DNA from: Ottelia alismoides
Taxonomy: Eukaryota > Streptophyta > Magnoliopsida > Alismatales > Hydrocharitaceae
DNA: 64,000 bases
Direction of reading: 5' to 3'
Assembly (NCBI GenBank): GCA_037367405.1
Contig: JAZKJV010000603.1
Span: forward strand, 992,001 to 1,056,000
Part shown: positions 24,601 through 35,867 of the stretch, in pieces
Layout of the letters: the number at the start of each line of letters is the position of its first letter
Numbering within the stretch: position 1 is the stretch's first letter
The notes under the pieces: generated by a model
Seen by the model: only the letters and a program-made list of their open reading frames with translations
What the model was told of the DNA's origin: nothing
Databases searched by the model: none
Made by a program: the position numbers and the translations under genes

Positions 24601-25240
24601 AAAATGTGAACGGCTCCTCTACGGCATTCCCGTAGTACTTGGGAAGCAAAGAAATGAAGGACGGTCGGAGTTCGTATGGCCCTTGATTCGACGGTAGCCG
24701 AATCCAGTGATGGAGCGTTCGAGCGCCCGGGTCATACTCGTCCCGTAAAGTAGCGGGAACCGCAGGCGGTAAAGGGTTCCCGGCCCCTGCTCTCAATGCG
24801 GCTATTTCAGCCTGCAGTTCAATCTGAACTCTATATTGTTCTCGAATCTGTAGATTCATCTGCTGAAGCGTATCGAGAATGCCGGTCGTAACATCTGCGT
24901 TCAGCTCGTTTCTTCCCTCCTGATTGTCCCCAGCTGGTGGCCTCTCGTCTGCTGCTGGTCCTTTCCCGCGAGCCATCTGATCGTCTGTAAAGTGAAAACT
25001 CTCGTAAGAACTCAGCGAAAAATACTCAGGAGATCTAGATGATGTATTGAGGCAAGGGTCTGCCTCAATGATCTGGCCAGGAGGCGAGGGAGTCTGGGTC
25101 TGACTCACCTCGAGATCGGATGGGACCAGCTCGAGAAGAGGGTCATCCCGAACCTGTGAAGATATACGCTCGACGGTGGACGGTCGAAAGCTCACAGAGT
25201 CTGAGCCGAAAAGCCGTCGAGACGTCATCTTCGATGTCAA
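21646..25240 (-). pseudogene. G3 gag-protease polyprotein, broken by four TAG stops and two frameshifts
   Basis: Translation starts at 25240. The N-terminal 230 codons run to a TAG at 24548-24550, and the same frame continues with a retrotransposon gag core (LKAFPFALADKALYWLSHLG, then DLKSTFLHKYFPLGR) to a TAG at 23996-23998. It continues again to a TAG at 23810-23812. A frameshift near 23625 leads into a Gln/Pro-rich region with a TAG at 23571-23573, then an acidic region and a retropepsin-like domain. In that domain the active-site Asp is in LLDNGSSINLLPSSL (about 22485) and the second conserved block is ILGRPFLQTARALFDYD (about 22215-22265). A further frameshift near 22190 leads to a 171-codon tail ending at 21646. 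I see no canonical CCHC knuckle. Without pol, this would serve only as a particle and maturation protein if it were intact. Confidence 0.85.
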
Positions 25241-26408
25241 GAGGAAGTCGGGAGAGCACGTGTACGATTCAAATGAGGGAGAAATGCGAAAGCCGCGGAA
25301 AACTCACGCCCCTCAAACAAATACAAAGCAAACCCCGTTTTCACCAACTCAACCCTGATGGAGACCGTAAGAGTTCGGTCTTTTTATCTTTTCGGTTTTA
25401 GGGTTGTGATTAGCAAACGTTTCGATTACGCGGGCTGAGCAAGCCAATAGGTGCCCGATAGTTTCCCCGAGACACTGGCCCGAATCCTTACATGAGACCG
25501 CTCGCACTCAGCCAGTATGGGAGTAAGTACAGACCGTTTCCGGCTACCCGTGTTACTTGAGGACGGAGCCTTGTGCAGTGTCCTCTAAACCTCCCACTCT
25601 GCTAAGTAAACCCGGACCGTTTCCGACTACCCGAGCTTACCGACTGAGGAACAACGATCAAATGTATGGACCCAGTAGTATCCCGCAAGAAATACGGGGT
25701 TTGGGCTCTATCCTTAAGTGTCGGCTCTCAAGCTCGCGCACTCTGAGAAATGTACGGGGGTTACTCTCCCCAATTCACTTGAATTGATTTACGGTTTTTG
25801 CTCAGATATTTTTAGCAGTCCCGATTTTAGTTTTGCAATTTTTTATGGTTTTTTTCAATCAACGTTTATCTATTTTTTTTCCTTTTATTTAAAAACCCTA
25901 GAGCAAGCACCTAAGTTGCAAGTCCTAAAACTAGATACGCGACACAAGCCGATAGAGTAGAAAAAACCTAAACAAACATCTAGAAAACCGTGGAAAACTG
26001 ATAACGATGAAAAGCCGCGGTGGGTGCCCTGATCCTCGGATACACGTTATCCGGCGAATCAGACCCCTAAAAAATGGAGATTTTTATTACTAATTACAAC
26101 TCTCTCCCTTCCTCTCTCTTTTACAACAAAAGGATACTAACTACTTTGCTCCTCTGCAGTCGACTCGTGAAGAAGAAGCCGACCTCTGCTCTTTCAACTG
26201 GCTCGGCTTCCGAAGAAACCGGTTGATCCTGCAGGCCCTGCAAAGATGGTTAGCAAAGAAAAGCCGATCGAGAAAGCCGAGAAAGCCGTAAGAAAACAAA
26301 AGAAAAACTCGAAGAAAAAGCCATACGAAAAACCGTACGAGAAATGAAACAAAGAGAAGAGAAAAAATAAAATCACGAAAAAATGAAAAATCAAAGGAAT
26401 CTAACGCC
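25241..26408 (-). mobile_element. G3 leader (between PBS and gag)
   Basis: About 1.2 kb, non-coding on the sense strand. It contains two direct copies of GACCGTTTCCGRCTACCCG (plus strand, 25532-25550 and 25615-25633), 83 bp apart. Leaders of LTR elements hold packaging and dimerisation signals, so these copies are candidates only. Small plus-strand ORFs here are chance. Confidence 0.7.
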
Positions 26409-26426
26409 TCCCCGGCAATGGCGCCA
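26409..26426 (-). other. Primer-binding site of G3 (tRNA-Asp)
   Basis: On the minus strand this reads TGGCGCCATTGCCGGGGA, three bases from the 5' LTR. It matches the plant tRNA-Asp 3'-end complement at 17 of 18 positions, as in Athila and Calypso elements. Confidence 0.9.
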
Positions 26427-26429
26427 TTT

Positions 26430-29400
26430 TGATAAGGCTAAAAGAATCGGTTTCGCGGCTTTTCTTTTATTAAAAAAGAAGGAAGTAGTCGGTTGTAGCA
26501 GAAAGCCGCGAAACAAAGAGATTGGTTCTTGAACCTATCAAACAAATACGGTTTTCTATCGGAAAACCGTTCACTAATATTTTACCAGGCAAGTGTTCCT
26601 GGGTCAAACTTAAGGAGGCAGAATAAATTCCCTAGATTTCTCGCTTCATAATCTTATTTTTATTCCTTCTCTAAGTGGTCGAGTCAAAACACCTTTTTTA
26701 TGGATTTTTATTTTTATTATTTTTATTTGATTTTATTATTTTCAAATTTTTATTTAATTTTCAAAAAGGGATATTTTTCAAAAGATTTACTTATTATATA
26801 ATAGGTGGATATGATATAGGTGATACTATATAGTAGGGTGATCGGGGTTCGAGCCGCGAGCTCGAACTATACAAGAAAACAAAACAAAACGAAGTGCGGT
26901 TCGATAAAATCAAAATACGTAGAAAATACGTCAAAAAGCCACGAAATTTTTATACTAGGTAGCTGGGGTAGTTGTGTAACTACCCTCAAGAAATCGTCGA
27001 AATCCGAGGTCACACGGAGAAGAAATAACCCCTACAGCCCAGGAGCATAAGCGCAAGAAAAATTATTTAAAAAGTTTGCAATTTGGTCCTCAGGGACTGT
27101 TCTGAAGAAAAACTAAAAAAATCTTTACATTTAGGTCCCCGTGGAGGGACCTAAATGCAAATAAAGAAAATTGTGGAGGCGGGGTGAACTTCTGGAAACT
27201 TGGCTGGGTTTAGTGCGCAATTTTTCCACCTCTTCAGAATGAGCGGCTGAGATTAGAACTTAAGGGCGCGGATCGGACGCTTCAGACTCGACCACGTGTC
27301 GCAATTTTGTAACCCCCCTGTTCTTGGGGTTGTTGAGCTGCTGGCGGACGTCCTCTCTTCTCCGATTTATCGCGGCCGACTGGCGATGGTTCTGGCGCTC
27401 CGGCGGGGCCAGAGGGGTGACTCCTTCACCCCTCGAGCTCGCCCGCGGTAGAGATGTGGCCGGCGACACTCTGAGCGGTGGTGGAACGGCGATGAAGTGA
27501 CGACGTCTTCAGCACCTGGCAGTGACGCATTTATGACAATGCTCCATTGGAGATGGATTTCGATGCTGATTCAAAGCTCCAGTGGCGTAGGAATGCCTCG
27601 CGTTGAACTTGGATCTGCAAATGACAAGATCCAGTGCTCGATTCGCTAAGAATCGGCCGAGGGGTTAAGATATAAAGATCCAAAGATGAGAAAAATTCTT
27701 GAATTCCCAGCCAAATCAACAAATGCGTGAAGATGGCGATGAGTGATGATCGAATTGAAATCGAAATTGAAAGATTCGAAGGTGGATTTTGAAATGGTGT
27801 CTAAGCTAGAAGATTAGGCTTCCTAAGTACGCGATTAGCCACGCTAATCGTGGCTCACTAATCTAGAAGAAAATTGAAATAAAATGGAGGAAAAGGTCTA
27901 GGGCATCAAGGTGTATTACCTGGAAAACTTGCTCGACGGTCGACCTTTGGCCGGAGCTGGACGCGCGCTGGGCTGCGTTGTAAGGCGGCGAACCTCCTTG
28001 GAACCTCCTCCGTTGACTCCTCCTCCTCGCAGACTCCTCCAAGGTGCTGTCACCACCGTAGGTTGGCCGAAATCAGGCTAGGAAGGTTGGGGATCGGAAA
28101 GACTGGAGCTGGGGCTTCAGGCAGTTGGAGAGTTGGTTGGCTATGGCGTCTTGGAGCCTTTATATAGGAGAATTGCCGTGGGCTCCATGTTTGATCCAAG
28201 GGTGGTGAGGTAGAGGGTAGTTAGGAGAAGAGGATGGAGGGTTTAGATGGGTCGGAAGGTTCGCGAATGGCGTGGAATAAAAGCTTGAAGATGGCCGGTT
28301 GAACAGCCTGGGTGAACGGCTTCTTGGGGAAGAAGACCCCAGGTGCTGACAAGTGTCAGCACCTGGTTGGTTTAAATCCGAAAATAACTTATAAATTAGA
28401 TATAAAATAGTTAATTACATTATTTTAAATAGGTATAAATACAAGAAGTGTTAATAAATTAATTTTCTAATTTATGGCATAATTACTTTTAATAAATAAT
28501 AACTATTATTTAAAATATAAATATTATATTAATAAATATGTATTTATAAATAGATTTTAGATTTTTAATTTAATAAATAAATAAGTAAAAATTAATTTTG
28601 TATTTTCTTAATTATTAAGGTATTAAATAAGGTTTATAAAAATTTTTATAGATTTTTATAAATTAATTTACATATTTTAATAAATAGAGTTAGTATCTAA
28701 ATAGGTCATTTATACCTATGTTTTGGGATTTTTGATTTTATTAAAATAATAAATAGTCTCCAAAAATTATGAAATAATTTATGTAGATACTACAAGATCA
28801 TGAAATAATTTAAAAATTATAAAATTAAGAAAATGATAAAGCATGTGTGTTACATAAAATAAATAGCCCAGAAACCCCTTTGTCTTTTGGTCCCAAAACT
28901 GACTTTTTGCAAACGGACTCCAAATTCGATGAAACCACCTTTATTAATTAGAGAATATTATTTTATGAACTTTAAAGGTGAGTAGAGTGAAATTGGAGTT
29001 CGTATGAGGAAGTTATGATGTTCGGAAGTTGAGATTTTGACAATTTGTAACCTAGGTTTCTTGGCATATATATAGGGTAATATTTTTAACTTATTTTTAT
29101 ATTTTTATATACATTTTTAGAAATAATTAGGAGAAAGATTTGGTGAAAAATATATTCATATGAAATAATTAAAATTCTTTGAAGTTTTGTATTTATTTTA
29201 TAAATATTGAAAGGTGTATATGTGTGTGTTAAATTATTTTTCTTTGGTTTTCTTTCCTTATCTCCCCCTATTTATTGGTTTGTCGACCAATCCATGTTGA
29301 CTTGGTCTCGGGGGTTGGGCTATAAATATATCTTACAGCTATATTTATATTTTGAGTCATATTGTATATATATACATATATTCAATCTGCCTTTTTCTTT

Positions 29401-29567
29401 ATTTTTTTGATTCTTTATTTATTTACATGATTTTAGTGGTTAAAAGTGAATATTTACACATGAATGGTGTTTTGTTAAAATATGAGAATTAGTGGGTATT
29501 TACATGTATTTGTTAATGATTTTAAGACAAAATGCGACAGAAAAGTTAATGAATCATGGATTCATCA
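26430..29567 (-). repeat. 5' LTR of G3 (right, 3138 bp)
   Basis: It is nearly identical to 16365-19499. Boundaries are TGATAAGGC at the PBS side and GGATTCATCA before the ATCAT target copy. The likely promoter TATA box is at 28159-28166 on the minus strand. ORFs inside (for example 26820-27050, 27260-27469) are LTR sequence and not genes. Confidence 0.93.
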
Positions 29568-30479
29568 ATCATGCAGAGTGGTGGCTCCATAAGAGATGAT
29601 GTATTCAAAATATTTGAATACCTACATGAACCAATGTTTTAAGAGTTTAGATGGATGTAGGCGATGAGTGTCATCATTCTACTATCTTTACTCTAATCAT
29701 TCATGAAGCCTCATAATATTCATATTGTATGAATTTAATGAAGCATGTATAAGTGTTGAAATACTCTTATATTATATTCTTCTGAATTTAATATAAGAGA
29801 TCCTTAATCTTAAGCAATGGTTGTTTATAGATAAAGGGAGCGCAGTGGAAGCATGGGTCGGACCCAAGTAAGAAGGAAAGTCAAAGAGTTGACCTACTTC
29901 TGTGACTTCCAAATAGTTGGATAAATGCCAATACTACAATAAGTTAGTGTGTTGATAGTATGACTATCAAGTCTGTCTAGAATCCTTAGAGAAGGACTCG
30001 GATAGAGCATCAGAATAATCTACATAAATCATTGATATTGACTTACTTATTAAATAAGATAAAGTCCTAATAATTGTATCTCAATCTTCTAATGACACTT
30101 GCAATTAGTTGCATCTGTATTAGAATATTAGAAATTTGATCTTAAGGTTTAATGATCATCCATGTTGGAATTGATGCAATTGTTGCAATAATTTCCACCG
30201 GATGAATAGTCTTCATATTGTCAGTGGGAGCCCTTAGTCTAAGAGAATGTCTCTATGACCTAGATATTAGAATACACTCATTGTTTGTTTCTAAATGTTG
30301 GGAATAAACATGAAATCTGGAATAGACCTATCATAAAGAGTTATGATGGAGATATTTCAAATAGTAATCTAACATCTAGTGGACTCCACTAAATTAGAAA
30401 ATTAATGAATGGTTCATTAAGACTTCTAATACTGAAAATTAAACCTTCAAAGATCAATAGAAGGATGAAGATCATTTGA
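29568..30479 (+). pseudogene. C1 gag remnant after the G3 insertion
   Basis: Directly after the ATCAT copy the frame reads GGSIRDDVFKIFEYL (about 29581-29625), like the M...GSV.EHVLKM..Y... block in the middle of plant copia gag. It then degenerates, with stops every few dozen codons. No clear zinc knuckle or protease is recognisable. Confidence 0.5.
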
Positions 30480-32770
30480 TAATGATCTAGCATCATGTTT
30501 TGGACATTTGTCTGTTGATGTAATCAATAGACTGAAAAGAGATGAAACTTTAGATTGTCTAAAGGTTCAAATCTTGCATACTTGTGTATACTAAGTAAAA
30601 TGTCCAATACACCCTTCTTTGGGAAAGGTGTAAGATGTCAAGGTATTCAGGATCTCATACATATTGATATATGTGAATCATCTATATCATAGTAAACATT
30701 ATGGATATGTGATATCTATTGATGATTATTTGTGATATGAGATTTCTTCTCTTCACTTAGAAAACTTTAAAATGTTCAAAGATTTCACAATTTTGGTTTA
30801 GAACCAAAGTATGAAGGAAGATGAAATGAATTTAATCTAACCAAGGTAGCTTGTACCTATTAGATGAATTCAAGGGATACCTTATGGAGATGTGCATATC
30901 ATTCCTATCTCAATCCTCCTAATGGACCTTAACTCAATAGAGTTGTAGGGAGATACAATTGATCATGTGTGACATGATTTGATCAATGATTAATCTTAGC
31001 ATGATTATCTCTTAGTTTCCTGGTATATATATAAATGTAGTAGAGACTACATTATATATATTCTTAATAAGGTTCCATGTGATTAAGCTGGAATCTGGCA
31101 CTAGAGAATGCTACTTCATTAGGAAAATAAAAGATGGTATTGGATACCTACTTTATGACCTTGATATTCTTAAAGGATCTCATATCTGAGAACGTGATTC
31201 TTAGAGGATGGCTCTCTTAAGAATCAAGATGAAAATGAAGTAAAGGAACTCATTTAATCTTGAGAAGATAATGAGGCTCCTGAGATCGGAAACTAAATAG
31301 ACAATTAAAGATGAAACATTAATGCTTCTTCAAATAAGTTTGAGGATGTATTCCATGTGTCAGTTAAGTCTGAAAATGATCGGACTTCATGTTATGAAGC
31401 TCCTGAGGATCATGACATGGAAAGATGGATGTTAGCAATAAAAGTCTAATGTAGGCTTCATATACAAGTGTTGTATATGGACCCTCGAGGATCCACCTAT
31501 AAGGGTCAGACCCATTAAGGTGTAAATGGATCTTCAAGAGAAAGAGGGAGCCTGATGAGAAGGTAGAGACCTTCAAAAGCACAGTTCATAGCCATGAGCT
31601 ACACACCGAAGAGAAGATATCGCTTACGATGAGACTTGCTCTCCAGTGACCTTGCTTTAACCCATCAGAATATTGCTAACTATAGCTACACAACTTGACT
31701 ATGACATCTTCATGATGAGAGTCAAGATTGCATTCCTCTATGAATACCTCTCTGAGGATATTCATATGAAGTAGCCCCAAGGCTTCATGGTTGAGGAAAG
31801 CAAGGTGTGCAAGCTAAAGAACTCCATCTTTGGACTCAAATAAGCTTCCTGTAGTTGGAACATAAGATTTAATGAAATTATAAATGTTATGATTTCAGAT
31901 AAAATCTTGATGAACTATGTGAAGCTTAGTGGGAGTGCCATTGTGTTCATCGTGCAAAATGTAGATGTTATTCTAATCATTTAGAATGATATAAGAATAA
32001 TAATAAGTGTTTTATAATTTGGTTGTTCCATACCTTGAGATACGATCTCAAGGATACCTCTTAGATCTTAATTCTGAAGTCGTTCAGAAGCAAAGAGAAG
32101 AGGATATTGGGACCATCACATTAGTAGTACACCTTGGACTTATTCCATTTTCTGGAAAATTCCAAGAAAGGCATCTTTCTCCTAAGATATGGTACTGACC
32201 TATCTAAAGGGATAACACCTCAAAGAGTTGAGGAAGTGAATGCTAAAACTGCTTGCACTTGTGCATCAGTTACGAGAAGCTGAAGTGTATGCTAGATGTG
32301 TACAAAAGCCATATGTCTACCATGCAGTGGGAGTAGTAAACTGTTACTAATCCTACTCTGGATATAAAACACTTGGTTGCAGTAATAACAATATCTTCAA
32401 AGATGATGGAACTTAGAGATAGTGATCTCAAAGTCTTATCTTCAAAAGTTTAAGACCTTGTAGATAGTGATTTATAAGGGTCTTAACTGTAGATACCTTA
32501 GGAGATAGAGATCTCCAGGAATGAAGGTATTCTAATAAGGATTATGGGAATACTGGTTGTGATGATTAATAAGATGTAGTGTCAAGGACACTATAACAAA
32601 ATTGAGTATTGGTTGCATAAGATGCAACATTCGCATTGGATGCGAGCACTGTTACTAGGAGATATGCAAGTGCCGTAAAAGGACTTGGCGTAGTCTCTTG
32701 GGAACAAAGTGACTGATCAGCTTACATAGCTATTTTCTAAATAGCCTATGATTGTCACATGAGTGTGGGT
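30480..32770 (+). pseudogene. C1 pol remnant: integrase, reverse transcriptase, RNase H
   Basis: A pre-integrase/integrase stretch (KCPIHPSLGKGVRCQG, then LIHIDICES) lies near 30597-30690. The integrase C-terminal half lies near 30890-31110. The reverse transcriptase follows at about 31520-31870, where pieces like the usual KARLVA.GYTQ, D...TFSPV and SIYGLKQASR.WN blocks can be traced in shifting frames. A degenerate form of the catalytic YVDD block is near 31950. RNase H-like sequence continues to about 32720. Stops and frameshifts throughout mean no product. Confidence 0.7.
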
Positions 32771-32804
32771 TTAAATGATTAGCCCATTAATGGCTCTTTG
32801 GGCT

Positions 32805-32814
32805 AGTGGGAGAT
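32805..32814 (+). other. Polypurine tract of C1
   Basis: AGTGGGAGAT lies directly before the 3' LTR start TGTTGGACATG. This is the common PPT/LTR junction of plant copia elements. Confidence 0.9.
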
Positions 32815-34913
32815 TGTTGGACATGCGAGCCCACGGCGAGCCATCATGCAATAAATGTTATTGCAATTCACTCCTTAATCTGAAATAAAGAGTACATAAT
32901 TTGCATGATAGGTCTCTTAGTACAATTAGGGTTATGTACCATGGCCATCTTAATGATCATACAGCTGTTGATTCAATTATTAAATCATAGAGGCTGGTGT
33001 TTAGATGAATATCTAATGAGTTAGATTGAGGACTCATCAAGCACCGTCAAATGATTGTTAAGAGATGATCTCTAGCCTAAGTAGGAGATGGCAATCCTAT
33101 CTCAGTAAGGCTGATATCTGACCGATCTCTTGATGCAGGTCCTCTGCATAGGAATAGAGATTCGGATGTGTCAGATTAGTTAGGTTAAAGAGTTGACTTA
33201 ACGAGATCGAGATAACCAAAGTACTATATCGTAAGCTGTCATGATATAGGCACACATCCTCTGACCGAAGACAGATGTATTACTATATGTCTGAGTATGT
33301 ACATTTGGCAGACCAATAGGTTGATGACCTAATCAAGGTCTATACACCGGCGCACTGGTGTGCATATAAGGGCATATGAGTAATACGATCTCTCAAAGGG
33401 ATCATACAGGTTCAGTTTCTGAACCGGAAGACATGAGCTCACTCATGAGATATTGGGAAAAATCAAATTCCATGCACATGGTCGTCTCGCTTAGGAAGCT
33501 TGACTGAATTTGTAGGTTTGATATATACTTTTGGAAAGTATATGATCAAGACCTAGGTATGATATATGCTTTTGGAAAGTATATGATCGATACCGACTCC
33601 CAATGATCGAATGAGATACTTACTGATAACCCTGAAGTAGACGGTATAAAGTTGATCTAATACTTCGGGTTTATTCTGAGTCTTCCAGTATGCAGGATGT
33701 ACAGGTGTTGGGAATACCTGAGGGTGATGTGATCATAAACGATCGTATAACCATGACGCTTCCATTCCTAGGGAGTGATGAAACGGGTCTGGATTTTAGT
33801 GACTCCTCTCAGTAGTGAAGTAACCTAATCTTAGTCCAAATATTGGACATTGATCTGAATGTGATTCAGATCCAATGAGAAGATTAGATTTACGGTCTTG
33901 ATTTAATCAAGCATCTATGGGAGGCCCGTGATCTGGATTTGAGATATGATCTCAATATCCAAGTCACTATACGTGGAACAATACAATCGCCATGTCCTTA
34001 TCTCCAAGTATTCACGGAGAAAGCGCATTGTCCTTGAAAGAGTTCATGGATAATTCTATTGTTGATATATGTATCCAAGCATTGAGAAAATAGAATAATT
34101 AAATGAGATTTAATTATCATAAATAATATGAATTTGATTCATATTATAAGGAGAGTTATCTTAGATAATTAAAGGTGATTTGATTATCAAAGATGTAAAT
34201 AATGTGAATATGATTCCTATTATTTGAGCACTTGAGAATAGGTTATCCAATATAATTAAATATGATTTAATTATTATGGATAAGAAAAATGTGGATAGTA
34301 ATATCCAATTATTCATAATATATTATAAATGTGATTTATAATGTATTAGAGAGAGTTAATTATAATTTATATGTGTTGATTAATTATTATGTGTATTGGA
34401 TACACATTGTGTAATTAATTGACAATGTAAATTATATGTTGTTTTGGGTTGTGAATATGATTCACAATTTTTCCATGGCAAGATTGCAATATTCTCAAAT
34501 ATAATTGTGAATTATTTTTGAAGATTAAAACCCGACAAATTTGTTGCAAATAAATAAAGAGAGATTTCTATGGAGATATGCAATCTCATGAGATTGCTCT
34601 CCCCATGGAAAGAGTGGGCGGCACATCATTCCTAATAGGAATGTGTGGCCGTCCACATGGAAGGTGCATGGAGATGAAATTTCCATGCACATTCTCTCCT
34701 TATTTATTGGTTTGATTTAGGTCTAATTTATATTTGATTTTGTCAAATATATTTTAACCTAAATTTGTTGGTTTTACCAACAACAATCTTGACCATTGGA
34801 TTGACATAAATCAATCTCATCCATTGCATGTCACATGGATTGAGATCCATGGATCCCAAAACCCTATAAATAGAGAGGCATGCCATGCTCTCTATTTACA
34901 TGCAATATTGGAG

Positions 34914-34965
<52 letters not shown>

Positions 34966-35470
34966 ACTCTACCGCCCTCTCTCTCCCTCTAATGGCCGTC
35001 CACCATGGATGCCCTAGAGAGAGCCTTCATCGCCGCAGCGCCGTCGTTATGCTGCCTGATATTTTGTTCGTGGAACTCTGTCTACTTCGGTGTGCCTTGC
35101 TAGTGAAGAAGACGTCAAATCTCGTGTGTCGAGATCAGGAGATCCACCGCTTGGATCATCAACATGGATTGCGAGAAGCATGCGGTTCATCCCCGCGCTC
35201 GCAAGCGTCTCCTCCGTCGGATCGGACTTGAGACAGGAGGTCTCTTCGTTTAGAGACTCGATCGCAACTACGCTTCAAGAGGTAATCCTATTACTTGTTT
35301 GTGATTTAGATGAAATGATCCGAGAAGTGTTCTTGGATCCTGTGGTTTCGTCGTATAAAAATTTTAATCTCCGCTGCATCGAGCAACTAGTGCGACTAGT
35401 CGCTCCTCGTCGTATTCGATATGACGCTCACGCTTCCGTGATGCGCTTGAGTATATAACCATATCCTTCA
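32815..35470 (+). repeat. 3' LTR of C1 (2656 bp)
   Basis: It begins TGTTGGACATGCGAGCCC and ends CATATCCTTCA. It is collinear with 11664-14294. The 25 bp length difference is largely explained by expansion of the TC microsatellite (about 34916-34964 here against about 20 bp in the 5' LTR). The TATA box is at 34865-34872. Confidence 0.93.
34916..34964 (+). repeat. TC microsatellite in the C1 3' LTR
   Basis: About 24 TC dinucleotides with one TTT interruption, just after the TATA box. The matching tract in the 5' LTR has about 10. Confidence 0.9.
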
Positions 35471-35867
35471 ATTTATTCTCACTCTCTCATTGGAACAAGG
35501 ATCCTCTCGAGTGCCTTATTAACTCAACACATATTTTTGGTGTTGATCAGTGCGTCCGTCAAGAGAAGTTGGAGTCGTCTTCACTTGTTTTCTTGGGAAT
35601 ACATCGGGGTGTGCCTTTTTTGAGTATCTATTATACCTTCTACACCTAGACTTGTAGCATTTATGATGGAGAGCCTTTTTTGGTGCAATCCCGACTCTTG
35701 GTCCTAATAGCGGTGGTCCAAGTGGACACTTTGAAATGGTTGGGAGCGGTCGCCTTTGGTGGAAGCTCTTTGATTTCTGACTTTGTAGGATGAGAGCTTT
35801 TTCAACATTAATATTTTTTTGTATTATTTTTGGCTAGCTCCACTACTTTTACCAAGAGTTGGCTCAC
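35471..35867 (-). mobile_element. G2 3' untranslated region between C1 and the solo LTR
   Basis: Read on the minus strand it is collinear with G1 50056 to about 50430 (shared blocks AAGTGTCCACTTGGACC and CTAGCCAAAAA). It is non-coding. Confidence 0.75.

Larger units (their letters stand above)
16365..29567 (-). mobile_element. G3: young minus-strand Athila-like element with gag-protease but no pol
   Basis: G3 is 13.2 kb with LTRs 16365-19499 and 26430-29567, almost identical by eye. The perfect 5-bp target duplication ATCAT is at 16360-16364 and 29568-29572. The tRNA-Asp PBS is at 26409-26426 and the PPT at 19500-19515, both minus strand. The 6.9 kb internal region encodes gag and an aspartic protease (25240 to 21646). 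After that come about 2.1 kb without RT, RNase H or integrase, containing four stem-loop/PPT units. The layout matches TR-GAG-like non-autonomous elements, with a protease added. G3 is the youngest layer, inside C1 gag. Confidence 0.93.
11664..35470 (+). mobile_element. C1: plus-strand Ty1/copia element, split by G3
   Basis: The LTRs are 11664-14294 and 32815-35470. The PBS (TGGTATCAGAGCC, initiator tRNA-Met type) is at 14297 and the PPT (AGTGGGAGAT) is at 32805. Target copies are ATTTC before and ATTTA after, matching at four of five bases. Without G3 the element is about 10.6 kb. Gag and pol are recognisable but full of stops and frameshifts, so it is dead. It lies inside the G2 3' untranslated region and itself received G3 within gag. 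Confidence 0.9.

Noticed and set aside
16754..27050. Conserved 76-codon ORF at 16754-16984 and 26820-27050
   Set aside because: Both lie in the near-identical LTRs of the young G3 element, antisense to it; identity reflects LTR age, not selection.
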